DNA of 64,000 nt from Cepaea nemoralis. Its lineage: Eukaryota; Mollusca; Gastropoda; Stylommatophora; Helicidae. A program made the position numbers and the translations under genes. The notes under the pieces were generated by a model. It saw only the letters and a program-made list of their open reading frames with translations. It did not search any database and was not told where the DNA came from. The DNA is taken from the NCBI GenBank assembly GCA_014155875.1, contig JACEFZ010026856.1:82501-146500 (forward strand). The letters are read 5' to 3'. This document shows, piece by piece, positions 36,370 through 48,064 of this stretch. How positions within the stretch are numbered: position 1 is the first letter of the stretch; each line of letters begins with the position of its first letter.

Positions 36370-36480
36370 ATGATACTTTGACGCCGTGTAATGACAGGTA
36401 AAGTAAACGTGGTGTAATGACAGGTGTAATGCCAGTAAATGTGTAATGACAGGTAAATGTGGTGTAATGACAGGTTATGT
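36370..36480 (+). repeat. Short irregular tandem repeat
   Basis: GTGGTGTAATGACAGGTAAA-type units, four to five, with indels. Confidence 0.75.
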
Positions 36481-36639
36481 CAGTGGATCATAAAGTATTA
36501 GTCCTTCACATATGCTAAGCAATTGCAAAATGAAATGGGGAGGACATTTCCCTTCTCATCGCCCTACTTTTTCCAGACAATTCTATAAATTCCTGGCACT
36601 AAATTTATGAGACTAGGTCGACTTCAGAAGTGTACTGAT

Positions 36640-36735
36640 CAGAATAATAAAATAATGTTGTCACTGCTGGGAATTGAATCCTGTCCTGGCAAGAAAGCTC
36701 ACTAACTACTCTGCCTCTGCGGCAACTCATTATAC
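36640..36735 (-). mobile_element. tRNA-derived SINE
   Basis: On the minus strand GCAGAGTAGTTAGTGAGC (A box) and GGATTCAATTCCC (B box) at tRNA spacing. Confidence 0.65.
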
Positions 36736-36821
36736 ACACCAATAAATGTTGAAAACATGGGAAAAGGCAGGTTTATGAGGACACGGGATATCATTAACAC
36801 AACAACAGAAAACTAGGTCAC

Positions 36822-36964
36822 CTGAAAGCTTGATCAGTGGGCACAAAAATGGTGAATGGTCCAGGTCTTGTGAGAACTTCACTATAAAACCTGGTAGTTA
36901 TGTTTACCATGTACTGGAGCTTGTCCTTGAATCTGGTGTCTTGGGTGTTGAGCTCTTCAAGTCT
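36822..36964 (-). CDS. Stabilin-like exon: FAS1 domain 1, N-terminal third
   Basis: Encodes 47 codons plus two bases, ending GPFTIFVPTDQAF. 'G.(F/Y)T(V/I)F.P.(D/N).AF' is the conserved FAS1 H1 motif. The acceptor is ACCCTCCAG and the donor TTCAG|GTGACC. The split codon AG|A (Arg) joins it to the exon at 36135-36309. Confidence 0.92.
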
Positions 36965-37168
36965 CTGGAGGGTACATTAAATATATGGAACGTTCAAATA
37001 CGATTTTCTCATACAGATAAAGAAATACGTTGACTTACCGCTCCATTCGCTTTATACCACACTCATCACCAAACAGTGGTTAGTTAGAACATAATACGAA
37101 CAACACATAATTCTGTAGAAGAAAGAAAACAATGCACACACACACGCACACATATATGCACACATACG

Positions 37169-37170
<2 letters not shown>

Positions 37171-37239
<69 letters not shown>

Positions 37240-37322
37240 GCACACACGTGCATGATAAAGAATTCCCACATGCATGCACATACTCATATGCGCGCTGTCA
37301 CATACTAGCACGCGTGCACCCA

Positions 37323-37357
<35 letters not shown>

Positions 37358-37395
37358 GTACACACACACACACCCACACACACACACACACACCC
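37171..37395 (+). repeat. (CT)n and (CA)n microsatellites
   Basis: A CT tract 37171-37228, then interrupted CA to 37395. Confidence 0.95.
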
Positions 37396-37883
37396 TGTTA
37401 TATATTAACACTAAAAAACATGCCCCGTAGCAGGAACCACCCTATGGTTCTGTGACGTCATAAGGCCTTCATGTCTTGTAGGCCTGGCTGCACGGAGACA
37501 CTGGTGGCCTGTCTTACCCTCTGTTGTCAGACGACGAACTTTCGTCTTATATAACTATCTATGCAGCCGTGATAACTATGCGAATAGTCCTTCAGAGTAA
37601 AGAGGTTGAGGAAGGCTGCCCTAAAGTATGTCTACACGTGATACATGAAATCAGACAGATGAGAACAGACACTAACCTACTTCCTCGTCTTGGTCTCTCT
37701 TACTAATGGCCTCACAACACTAGAAACCAATATACTTCTTAACAAACTCTGGCATGCACCCCCAACATCGCTGCGCTTGTTGCCATTGTATCTCATTTGG
37801 CCAAGAAAACATGGGCCGGAAATTATATCTCAAAGTACTAGGATGTCTTGTAAACAAATTCAGTTGTAACTAATCATTATTGG

Positions 37884-37965
37884 GACGCGATGGTGAAGTG
37901 GCTGGCGAGTTTGCCTGTCGATCATGTGATTATGAATTTGGTTCCCAGTCAAGATGTTTATTTTC
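37884..37965 (+). mobile_element. tRNA-derived SINE head
   Basis: GGTGAAGTGGCTGGCGAGTT (A box) and TTGGTTCCCAGTC (B-box-like). Confidence 0.55.
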
Positions 37966-38322
37966 TATTTAAATTGTAATTTTGATTTTAAGCACTTGTT
38001 TATCTTTTATGCAAACAGACATAGTTCGTGTTAAATTTGAAATTACCGTGGGGATTGATTAAGACAAGCTCAATATTTTAACAATATCTGTGATTTTGTG
38101 TTTTAAGTGACTGTGCTCTGCCAACGTATTATTCACTTATTCACTTCATATATACAACCCTGCAATATGCACCACACGACATACAACAAACTATGTCAGG
38201 CAATAACTCGTGCAACTTATTGTTTGTGGCTTTTGTGTTTACAATATAGTTACAGTCGAGTTATATTTGAACGTAGTTGTCATGTAGCAGCAATTTCACT
38301 CTTTAGGCATCAGAACCTATTT

Positions 38323-38750
38323 GTCAGATGTGTAGAATAGACCTTCGATTGACACCATTGACTACAGATGTGTGCTGGGCTGATGAGTGTCAGAGACACG
38401 GTCTGGTCATGGGTGTCAGATGTGTGGAGTAGACCTTCGATTGACACCATTGATTACAGATGTATGCTGGGCTGATGAGTGTCAGAGACACGGTGTCTGG
38501 TCGCTGCATTGGTGTGTCAGATGTGTGGAGTAGACCTTTGATTGACACCATTGATTACAGATGTGTGCTGGGTTGATGAGTGTCAGAGACACGGTGTCTG
38601 GTCGCTGCATTGATGTGTCAGATGTGTGGAGTAGACCTTTGATTGACACCATTGATTACAGATGTGTGCTGGGTTGATGAGTGTCAGAGACACGGTGTCT
38701 GGTCGCTGCATTGATGTGTCAGAGACACGGTGTCTGGTCGCTGCATTGAT
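38323..38750 (+). repeat. 101 bp minisatellite, 4 units
   Basis: Units start at 38323, 38415, 38516 and 38617 with GTCAGATGTGTGGAGTAGAC and GATGAGTGTCAGAGACACGG. Confidence 0.92.
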
Positions 38751-39046
38751 GTGGTTGCACATTCCAAGCTTCCCCATCAGTTCTGTTTTGGGCCTGTGAT
38801 GATCATGTGTCCGTAGTGAAGGTCAAGGAAGTATGGCAGAAGTCGTGCACGGGGTTCCTTACAACCAACAGAGGTCAGACGCAGAGTGTCAGTTTGTACC
38901 CAAACAACGGTCGTCTCCACATTGCATTGTTAATATACGACAATACGCTTCTTCTTTGTAACAGGTATAATATAGTAACATGTGTCTTATTACTTTAATT
39001 TATGTGATAATCTTGTAGAGTCTTGATGAAAAGTATAGTAGCCAAC

Positions 39047-39107
39047 CTTAATTATATTTCCCTCACACACTGTTCCATCCCATGTATAGCCTTCATTGCA
39101 ATCACAA
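39047..39107 (-). CDS. Stabilin-like exon: EGF C-terminus leading into FAS1
   Basis: Encodes 20 codons: CDCNEGYTWDGTVCEG then NIIK, the last half of an EGF repeat followed by the linker into FAS1. The acceptor is TTCATCTACAG and the donor AAG|GTTGGC. Stabilins have this arrangement, with an EGF 'C.C..G+.GDG..C' running straight into a FAS1 domain. Confidence 0.88.
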
Positions 39108-39239
39108 CTGTAGATGAAATAATAACAGACAGAGCAATTCAAATGTAATGTTTCAAACACAACTATAGATGAAATAATAATAGACATATCAGTACAAATG
39201 TAATGTTTCAAGCAAAACTGTGTGTGAAATAATATTCGG

Positions 39240-41135
39240 TACTCATCTCGCCCCATCTCATCTTGTTCCTCTAGTAACTCGCGGTGTCGAGCGGGAGAGT
39301 GCCCCTGTATAGGCTTCATATATCGAGATTGCCATGGACTCTGTTATTCCCTCTGTCCATAGTTTACATGGATGACCTCTTATTCTGTTTCCATTTGTTC
39401 TGTACATCATTGCTTCTTGTGGAATACTTGTAGTTGGTCGCCTAGGTATATGGCTGAGCCATTTAACTTGCTGTTTTCTAATGAAATCTAGCTCAGCTAT
39501 GATCATCACTTTAGTCCTAATTTCTTCATTTCTGATTTTCTCTCTTCTTCTCTAATCTTACCACGCATATAAAATCTGATCTTTTTCTATTATGGTTTTA
39601 GGAAACCCGTTGATGTTTGTGTTCTTTTGTTAGTGATGTCATTAATTCTTTTGTGCATTAAATTTGGTATTCCGGGTTTTGTGTTGGTTTCCAATTTCCT
39701 TATAATTTTCCTCAAGCCATGTTTCTTTTGCCTCTTTGCATAGCTTCCTAATTTTCCCGTGAATCTCTTCATATTTTCCCTTGTTATTGTTGTTATTTCT
39801 TCTTATTTCCGTGAGTTTTAAGATGTCTTCCGTCATCCATTTCTTGCGTCCTATTATCTTTATTTTGGGATGGTTGTTTCTGCAGCTTGGTTGACTGATT
39901 TCTTTAATATTTCCCATTTGTCATTGACATGTTGAAATAATATTTCCATATCGGACAATGCATAAAATCTGTTCTTTACCTCTACGTTGAATTTATCTTT
40001 TACCTCCTCACTCTTCAGTGCCCGTAGATCGAACTTTGTATTTCTTGGTGTATATTTGACTTTCTCCGCTTATGGGTCACATTTCTGCCCCTAAATTTGT
40101 TTTGCCTATCACAAAGTATTTAAGGAGTATTTAAATAATTAAATTTAAAAGAATAATAATTGTAACTAAATAGAAAATAGTGTTTATATTCTTCTTCTTA
40201 GTACAATCAGAGTGGTGTGCTACTGACATTTTCAATTTTATGTGAAAATTATGTGCTTCAAAATATTACGTTTTAATTATGTTTTTATTGGTGTTGTGGT
40301 GCAGTTCTCGTGATATTATTGAACAAAAGTGGTGTGTGTAACAGTATTCAGCAAATTTAACTGGATTAGCTGCAGTGGATTATAAATAACGCCTTGGTAA
40401 GTGAAATTTTAAAATAATGTTTTAATTGCAATTGTCATTAATAAACCTCTCATTACTGTCATAATATCTCTAACCTATCAATTAATTATTAACATAGACA
40501 TGTTCCCTGTGCAATCCCTTTTAATTTGATATATAATACAATATATCTGCTACATTTTAGAAATTTTAAAAGCATTATTGTGACACTTCCCTACTTCTCA
40601 TTTTCTGCCATAAATTTCTGTTTGGTCAGGACCACTTTTTTGTTTGGCAGGCAATCAGTTAATTTTATATGTATATTGCTTAAGATTAATCTTTGGTCGC
40701 CGTAGCAGTCTGCGCTTGGTATTGTTTTTACGACATTTAAGGCATTTCGAAATGTTTCTATTGATGAGAATGTAATCAATCTAATTTTTTATATTAAGAT
40801 CAGGACACCTCCATTTCCATAATCTCCTTGGGTGCTGTTTATACCAGTTGTTTCCAATAATCACATCATGCGTTTTGCCCACTGTAAAAGTCTTCAACCT
40901 CTTTCATTCTGTACCCCTAGTCCATACTTGCCTACTATGCACCCGTCCTGTTGATGTTCACCTTTGACATTCCAGTCTCACCATTATGATATTTACTTCA
41001 AAATTCTTACATTTCTTGAAAGGCTTTCTCTAAATCATTATAAAATTCTTCAATGCTGTCATCACTACCATCTGCTGTTGGTGCATAAACTTGTATGACG
41101 TTGACATCAAAACGTCTTCCACTCAACTTCACCAG
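39240..41135 (-). pseudogene. Family-B LINE with RT deleted
   Basis: Minus strand, 5' to 3': endonuclease piece FDVNVIQVYAPTADGSDDSI (about 41120-41060), pre-RT segment MTEDILKLTEIRRN to KETWLEENYKEI (39917-39640), linker INDITNKRTQTSTGFLK then TIIEKDQILYAW, then directly EEIRTKVMIIAELDFIRKQQ and VKWLSHIPRRPTTSIPQEAM. The whole catalytic RT between the linker and the C-terminal domain is absent relative to the copy at 1320-3428. Confidence 0.8.
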
Positions 41136-41214
41136 TAACACTCATCTGGTAAAATCCAATATTGATACTCTTTTGCACTCAGTCGCCTGCTGACGGTCTG
41201 GAGTCACTTAGGGC

Positions 41215-41650
41215 ACATGACTACCCCTACCGGGCGAGGCTGCTCCTATGGAACACCCATTTCCGCCGTTTCTCTGATTATCGAAGAGTTCGCAATACAT
41301 GATATTCTAGGCATCTGTAAAGAAGGTAGTTTGCCATTGCTTCCCTTCCTAACAGTGACCAAACTGGTCGATGACCGTAGCCATTGTCTCCCCACCCCCC
41401 CCCCCCCTCCAAAAAAAAAAATAGATCCTCTGTCTAATGTCGTGAAGCTGCAGACCATAACCTACATCTATCTGTTGCCTACTCCTCAACTTCATCCACC
41501 ACCTGCACGCATGGCTTCACGTAACCCTGATCGGGGGGATAAACGGGTAACCACCTTTCCCAAGGGTGTCCCATAGGCTAGCGGAGGGAAAAGACACCTT
41601 ACCTCTCCTTTGATAGGGAATACCCCTATCTCCACCACCCCAGATTCAGA
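41215..41650 (+). repeat. Dispersed repeat (SINE core fragment plus CCCAAGGGTGTCC block)
   Basis: AGGTAGTTTGCCATTGCTTC recalls the SINE core in antisense. Further on, TTTCCCAAGGGTGTCCCATA then GGCTAGCGGAGGGAA matches 57640-57730 in the same orientation. Confidence 0.65.
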
Positions 41651-41866
41651 GAACGTTTAATTGCGTGAAACTATTCAGTTAAATCGATCTCCTTGTTGGG
41701 TGCACGTACTGGGATCCTCCGCGGTAGAACGGACGTCGTGCACTGTGCTGGGATGGCCATATGTTATTTAGATGGGGAAAAACGACTTAAGGAAGTGTGT
41801 AATGAAAGTGAACCTATACAAACTCAAAACATAAACAAACACGTAGGATACTGTAAGTGAGTGTAC

Positions 41867-41997
41867 CTGTGTTTAAGAGGTTCTCTGGTCTCACAGACTG
41901 CATTGGGGCCACAAGTACCTGGGCTGCACATGTCTTTGATTGTGCAACCTTTATCAGGATTGTCTCCTTCATAACCCTCCTTGCATTGGCATTTGTT
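41867..41997 (-). CDS. Stabilin-like exon: EGF repeat
   Basis: Encodes 43 codons plus two bases: NKCQCKEGYEGDNPDKGC, then MCSPGTCGPNAVCETREP. The C-terminal cysteines of one EGF repeat are followed by the start of another. The acceptor is CCCGATGCAG and the donor CACAG|GTACAC. The split codon AG|T gives Ser when joined with the exon at 39047-39107. Confidence 0.9.
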
Positions 41998-42379
41998 CTG
42001 CATCGGGATATATACAATGAAATATTTCCAACGTATCGTTCGCAAACACAATTATTACAATACAGTGGATCAAGGACAGAAACTAAGACGTTCTGTTCTA
42101 AACGATGCAAACATTGAAAAAGACCGCCACATAAAAAATTATCATGCTTCAGAAACTGACATATGTCGGACACATCAAACACTTATTGTTTTAGACAGGA
42201 CAGTAATGAAGGCTGAAGATGAGACAGGGCCTGTCCAGCACGACACAAGACACACGAAATGACATATAGCTAGATTAGGCTATCAAACTGTCATTTACTG
42301 CCAATATAGTACCTTGCGGTGTATGGCAGGAGATCTTGAGCCTGAGGAATTAAGGCCGCCTGGATTAGTTTGTATATAG

Positions 42380-43000
42380 TGTAATTATATACAGCGTTAC
42401 AGCAACGCCTGCTAGACTAGGTGTGTATATAGTCTAACTACACACTACGTTACCTCATCTCCTGCTAGACTAGGTGTGCATATAGTGTAACTAACTACAC
42501 ACTTCGTTACCTCATCTCCTGCTAGACTAGACGTGTATACAGTGTAACTACACTCTACGTTACCGCATCTCCTGCTTTGCTAGATGTGTATATAGTCTAA
42601 CTACGCACTACGTTACCGCAACTCCTGCTTTACTAGATGTGTATATAGTGTAACTGCACACTACGTTACCGTATCCCCTGCTTTGCTTGATGTGTATATA
42701 GTGTAACTGCACACTACGTTACCGCATCTCCTGCTTTACTAGATGCGTATATAGTGTAACTGCACACTACGTTACCGCAACTCCTGCTAGACTAGGTGTG
42801 TATATAGTGTAACTACACACTACGTTACCGCAACTCCTGCTAGACTAGGTGTGTATATAGTCTAACTACGCACTACGTTACCGCATCCCCTGCTTTACTA
42901 GATGTGTATATAGTGTAACTGCACACTACGTTACAGCATCCCCTGCTTTACTTGATGTGTATATAGTGTAACTACACACTATGTTACATCATCTCATACT
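42380..43000 (+). repeat. 53 bp minisatellite, 11-12 units
   Basis: Units of GTGTATATAGTGTAACTACA, CACTACGTTACCGCA and CTCCTGCTAGACTAG; regular from 42421. Confidence 0.92.
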
Positions 43001-43019
43001 AGAATATGTGTTGAATAAA

Positions 43020-43385
43020 CCCACTACCCCGTGGTCAGTAGAATGAACGAGGGAACGAAAGAAGACACTGGTTTGTCAAATGATAAAGAATTTATGCACG
43101 CTGGCCATTCTGACATTGTGCCTTTCTTATCCCCTGATCTCATGCGTTATTTCATTCATACATCACATATGAAGCTAATTGTTGACAACACCGATAACAA
43201 TAAAAGTAATATAATCATTATAAACGCAAATAAATGTGCAATAATCAATAATACATGACTCACTCAAAAAACTCAATACATATAAAGTCGTCAGAACGTT
43301 TCCTGCAGAAGTGATGGCTAGCAACACCAATCAGAGGTGTCAGGTTAACATTTAAAAGAATACTGTACGAGATGATGCTCGCAAT
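43020..43385. other. No feature recognised
   Basis: Nothing beyond a short plus-strand frame of 75 codons. Confidence 0.4.
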
Positions 43386-43389
43386 ATTG

Positions 43390-43960
43390 TCGTCTGTATT
43401 GATGGGTTTATTGGTTGATTCCTTGGTTAGTCGGTTGATTTGTTGTGTGGTTGATTTATTGGTTGGTTTGTTGATTTGTTGATTGTTTGTTCGGTTAATT
43501 TATTGGCTGGTTGGTTTATTGGATGGTATTTTTATTAGAAGATTGGTTGGTTAGTTGGTTGGTTGACTGGTTGATTTGTTGACTGGTTGGCTATTTGATT
43601 GAATTACTGGTTGGTTGGTTGGTTGGTTGGTTGACTGGTTGATATCTTAATTGGTTGGTTGGTTATTTGGTTGATTGATTGGTTGGATTATGTGTTTCTT
43701 GACTGGTTGTTTGATTCATTGGTTGTTTGGTTGGTTGGTTGATTTGTTGGTTGGTTGGTTTACTTGCTGATTGTTTAGTTAATTTGTTGGTTGTTTAGCT
43801 GGTTATATATTTATTTGATTTGTTGCTTGGTTGGAAGCTTTGTTGGTTGGTTGTTTGATTGGATGATTTGTTGGTGTGTTGTTTGATTAGACGGTTAATT
43901 GGTTGGGTTTGGTTGTATGGATGATTTTTAGGTTGGTTGGTTGATTAACTGGTTAATCCC
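43390..43960 (+). repeat. (GGTT/GATT)n degenerate tract
   Basis: G/T-rich tetranucleotide words TTGG, TTGA without fixed order. Confidence 0.9.
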
Positions 43961-44067
43961 TGGAAGACTGAATTTTAACATTTAAGTCAGATGCCTAAGC
44001 TTGCAGGTCAGGCCCCTATTAACTCCTTACATCTGTGGTAGCCAGGCTGGTGTACTGAATCGTGTCC

Positions 44068-44081
44068 GAAGGAGGTACCGA
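44068..44081 (+). repeat. Target site duplication, left
   Basis: GAAGGAGGTACCGA, identical to 47837-47850. Confidence 0.9.
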
Positions 44082-44102
44082 TTGATTGATTGATTGATTG
44101 AT

Positions 44103-45083
44103 TTAGGAACCGACATCACAGCACTCGGGACATTCCCATAAGCGCTCCGCCTCCATCCCCAGCAGCCAGCGAAGAGTTCCAACACTAATAGTTCCAGTAG
44201 CAATCTGATTATATGTCCGTCTCGCCTTTCCTCCGAGCGCCGAGCGTCGGCCAGATCCCCTCGTCACACCTTGTTGTCTCATTCTTACCAGACCATGGTG
44301 CTCCATCTGCTCCTCCGAGGTGTACACGTGCTCCCACAAGGCCGCAACCACGTCTGCCTTGTAATGCATCAATACTCCACCAAATTTTGCCGAGCCAGCC
44401 AATCTGTCCGCCTGTTCATTCCCCAGCACACCGGCATGCCCAGGAGAAAAGATCCAGGTGATGCTTACTACCCGTGACCTCCGAAGCGAAGCAAGCCACT
44501 CTGCACGAAGCCTACCTGTTCTCACCCTTCTCAGCATGCTTTCTGAGTCAGTTACAATCACAATGTGTGTATGTATCGTGTTTTCTATCCAGCGGAAAAC
44601 TGCACTTACCGCCTCCACCTCTATTCTTAAGCTAGATGTAGTGTTATCATACGCCAGGCTCTCCTGCACCAAACGCCGACCATTAGTTTTTGCCAAGAAC
44701 CCCCAGGCACTTCTCCTACCTCTCAACACTGACCCATCCGTGTAGATAATCACATCACCCGGGCGAGAATTTTCCTGAATTAGTTGCTGAATTTCCACTT
44801 CCGTGGCCCCTGCTGGCCACTCCCTCCACTCCCGGCTCAAAGTTATTACAACTCTGCACAAGTCTGACTGCACGGCTGGCACTCTGACCCACTCCTCTCC
44901 TCGCCTGATGTTCTCCAAGGGGCACACCTGTCTGATCGTATCCTCCGCCTGAGCCATCCATGATTTCCCTCTTATCAGTCTCTGACCCTTAACTACGTCC
45001 AGCGCGTATGGACTCTTGAGGGACATCCCCTGCCCCTTCCCTAGTAAGCAGGCAATGCTAGGGTGACCGTTTATTTCCTGCAA
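44103..45083 (-). CDS. I-like LINE RNase H domain and C-terminus
   Basis: An open frame of about 326 codons without stops. It reads KGQRLIRGKSWMAQAEDTIR (post-RT), GDVIIYTDGSVLRGRRSAWG (Asp), LRIEVEAVSAVFRWIE (Glu), HIVIVTDSESMLRRVRT (Asp), and WIFSPGHAGVLGNEQADRLA (His..Asp). The four catalytic residues of RNase H1-type folds are present. It ends LWECPECCDVGS and stop, with a CxxCC-type C-terminus. It has no ATG at its start because it is the 3' part of a larger polyprotein separated by the inversion. Its intactness suggests recent insertion. Confidence 0.9.
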   Translation of the reverse strand: MQEINGHPSIACLLGKGQGMSLKSPYALDVVKGQRLIRGKSWMAQAEDTIRQVCPLENIRRGEEWVRVPAVQSDLCRVVITLSREWREWPAGATEVEIQQLIQENSRPGDVIIYTDGSVLRGRRSAWGFLAKTNGRRLVQESLAYDNTTSSLRIEVEAVSAVFRWIENTIHTHIVIVTDSESMLRRVRTGRLRAEWLASLRRSRVVSITWIFSPGHAGVLGNEQADRLAGSAKFGGVLMHYKADVVAALWEHVYTSEEQMEHHGLVRMRQQGVTRGSGRRSALGGKARRTYNQIATGTISVGTLRWLLGMEAERLWECPECCDVGS

Positions 45084-45099
45084 TATCCAAACTTTGCCT

Positions 45100-45861
45100 A
45101 TGGATTTATTTAAACACGGGAATCGTCGCCGGAGCTACGGAGCACGTGCTCTGCGCTTGACACATCTTTCAGCGGCTAGCGAAGAGAGGGTGAGGAGGAG
45201 AAGGCGAGGAAATGGTGTGAGAAGAAGGCATAGAAATAGGAGGGCAGGCGCCAGGAGAGCAAGACGAAAAGTGGAGAGACTAGGTTTCAACCATGTAAGA
45301 GTGGGATACTGGAACTGTCGTAGTGCCAGGCAGAGAGGTCCTGTATTGGAGAGGCTAATATATAATTTTGATGTCCTCATGCTCCAGGATTTAAATACAG
45401 ATAAATACCATTGCCCTGGGTACGTCAGTTATATAAACCCCACTGGGCAGAAGAGACATGGGCAAGGTCTGCTGGTGAAGAAAGGAGTAAAGCATGTGGC
45501 ACTTGACTTAAGCCAGTGGAATCACAGTGCAAGAGAGGTCCAGGGTATACAAATGGAGATTGGTGGCTTAAGTTGGAACATCATAAATGTATATGCCACA
45601 GTGGACTGTTTTGTCAGAAAGGAACAATGGGACTGGATTAAGGAATTAGAGGACTTACCAGGTGATAGGCTACTCATATTTGGAGACTTCAATGCGAGAA
45701 ACAGAGAGTGGGACAGTAGTGGAGAAAATCGACAAGGAATTGCACTTGCGGATGCCATGGTGGACTCCGAGGTGGTCTGCATAAATGATGGTAGGCCAAC
45801 TAGAATGGCAATGAGGCCTGGCGATGCAGATACTGCTATTGATTTGACACTTGTCTCCTAG
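45100..45861 (+). pseudogene. I-like LINE ORF2, APE-type endonuclease, interrupted
   Basis: The frame from ATG 45100 has a basic region (about residues 10-60, rich in RRR), then VRVGYWNCRSARQRGPVLER (Asn and, in place of the usual E, QDLNT), LLIFGDFNARNREWDSS (the D-F-N active-site block), and TAIDLTLVS. TAG at 45859-45861 stops it just before the expected S-D-H block, which follows in the same frame as NDHWSDHMPCSVL. Only the stop and a downstream frameshift separate it from the RT. Confidence 0.88.
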
Positions 45862-47836
45862 TCATCAGTCCTTGATGTAAGGTGGACTGTTTTGAATGAC
45901 CATTGGAGTGATCACATGCCATGCTCAGTCCTGATCTCTAAGTCCAGGAAAGTTAAGGCTGGGAGAGCGCGCAAGACCTTTCGGTATGAGCGGAGCGACA
46001 GTCCTCTTGGACGCCTCAGACTTGGGGCATGCAACAGGACTGTTAAAACTCCTTTTTTTGCAGCCCCCATGGTGGACCCCAGAAGTAGACAATGCGTGGA
46101 AAGCAAAGAGAGCTGCAGTGAAGCAGCTAAGGAAATTGCGACAGACACCCCTAAGGTCACGAGAGGAAGTGGACATAGCGGAAAATGACAAGAAAGACAA
46201 GGTGGAGGCTTTCAAGCGATGTGCTGCAGAGGCCAAGAAAGTAAAATGGGAATGTTTTATGAAGGAGGTTGGAGGTGATAAAACACTGCATAAATTCTGG
46301 AAACTGTACAGACAAATGCAAAGAAAAGATCGGCCTATGACAATGGGAACAATTTATAAAGAGGATGGGGTACGCTTGACAACAGACAAGGAGAAAGGGG
46401 AGGCGTTTCTCCAGAGATTCTTAGAGCAGACCAATCATAGTGATGCGGATACCAGGGATGCAGTTAGAGGGGAATTATCTGGCACAATAGAGAATATGCC
46501 TTACGAAGACATCATACTGTTTGAAGATGTTAAACATAGTTTGCAGAAGGCAAAAGACACGGCACCAGGGCCTGACAGTGTCAGGTATGGCCACATGAAG
46601 GCTTTGAGCGATGTAGACCTGAAGGAGATGGCCGGCTGCTTTAATCAGAGCATTAGGACAGCGTCAGTACCGCAGGATTGGCTGCATAGCTATCTCATCC
46701 CTCTCCCAAAACCATTCAAGGATCATTCAAAGCTTGCCGGCTTTAGGATCATCACCCTTCAAAATACATTTGGGAAGGTTTTAGAGAAGATAGTCGCTGT
46801 TAAGCTGCAGGATTTTTTGGAAAGGGGGAAGCTTCTTCCAAGAGGCCTGGGGAGCTACAGGCCAGGAAAAGATACCTGGTCAAATGCAGCCACCTTTGCC
46901 TTTGACGTTTATGAGGGGTTCCAGAGTAGACAGGAAACGATGGCGGCAGCGCTTGATCTCGAAGATGCGTACAATAGAGTTCGCTATGATATTTTGATGA
47001 CCGCACTTATGGAGAAGGAGGTCAATCCCTGGTTGGTGAACTGGATAGCAGCCGTCCTGCATTCTCGTCAAGTTGCTCTCCGTCTAGGCGCATGGACCTC
47101 AGAGCCACATATTTTAACCCCGGGACTGCCACAGGGATCTGCAATCTCACCGGTGCTCTTTAATGTGTATACGAGCAAGATTGCATACCTAGAAGCACCA
47201 GGGGTTGGAAGGATTCTAACATTTGCAGATGATATTCTTGCATACAGGCAGGGGAGAAATAGGGATCAAACAGCCCAGGAGCTACAGGTGACAGTGGACA
47301 AAGTGATTGACTGGTGCACTGAAATGAGTGCTGTCATCAACCCGGAAAAGGCGGCGGTGTTGTGGTGCTCTCTGGACAACAGGATTGTGAGAGATGATAC
47401 CCCAAGCCTCACGATAGATGGTAGAAGCGTCAACAGAGAGAACAAACTGAAGTATCTGGGAATCACATTTGACAGGAGTCTGTCCTTCAAGGACCATGTG
47501 GAGACGGTTGTGACAAGATCTCAAAAGGGACTCAATGCACTTAAAACTATGGCTGCAATGGACACAGAGCAGAGAATGCTCTTCACACTATACCAGCACT
47601 TGATCCTCTCAGTGATTGATTATGGACTAGGAATGCTCACTGTCTCAAAGAGTCAGCTGGTGAAATTAGAGCGCATACAGAATGAAGCGATGCGGGTCAT
47701 TCTGGGATGCACCAGAGACACTCCAGTAGTGTGTATGCGTTACATCCTTGGTCTTCCTACTGTTGCTAGTAGGCACAAGGTGATGCAAGCGAAGGCATAC
47801 CTCAGAGTAGCTGCAGACACAGATCACCCGTTGCAT
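45862..47836 (+). pseudogene. I-like LINE ORF2, reverse transcriptase, frameshifted
   Basis: After the TAG the same frame continues to about 46060, where a run of seven T shifts it into the frame starting PWWTPEVDNAWKAKRAA. RT blocks follow: KDTAPGPDSVRYGHMKAL, AALDLEDAYNRVRYDIL (first Asp), ILTPGLPQGSAISPVLFNVY, RILTFADDILAYRQG (catalytic A-D-D), NKLKYLGITFDRSLSFKDHV. Catalytic residues are kept. Coding of the element ends at LRVAADTDHPLHE; the remaining codons to 47926 are target-site and flanking DNA. Confidence 0.9.
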
Positions 47837-47850
47837 GAAGGAGGTACCGA
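47837..47850 (+). repeat. Target site duplication, right
   Basis: GAAGGAGGTACCGA, identical to 44068-44081; flanking genomic sequence continues ATTACCATCT. Confidence 0.9.
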
Positions 47851-48064
47851 ATTACCATCTACAACAAGGGTGTGTTACAAAGCTTGCCTTCACCTCTCCA
47901 AGCGCGCGATCACGCAGCTCTTGTAAGATAAGAACCTCAGTTTAACACTGCAGCAAAACTCGGCAATACACGTGACGTTAACCAGACTGGAAAACTAGTC
48001 TCTTCATAAAAGTGGAGGTCCTTTACGGTCTTGTCCGGTTTAATTGCTGCACTATATATGCAGG

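Larger units (their letters stand above)
44082..47836 (-). mobile_element. I-like LINE inserted with a twin-priming inversion
   Basis: An EN-RT-RNase H LINE. The 3' segment (RNase H, 45083 to 44103, then a TCAA-repeat tail to 44082) is on the minus strand. The 5' segment (EN and RT, about 45094 to 47836) is inverted onto the plus strand. The two 5' ends abut at about 45084-45099. The 14 bp duplication GAAGGAGGTACCGA flanks the whole. This geometry is what twin priming produces. The RT open frame runs 28 codons beyond 47836 into flanking DNA. Confidence 0.9.

Noticed and set aside
38370..38400. CTGATGAG followed by an inverted repeat, hammerhead-like
   Set aside because: No GAAA core or NUH cleavage site follows at the right place.
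43275..43300. Antisense CTGACGA near GGAAAC
   Set aside because: Core pieces are in the wrong order; no stem II.
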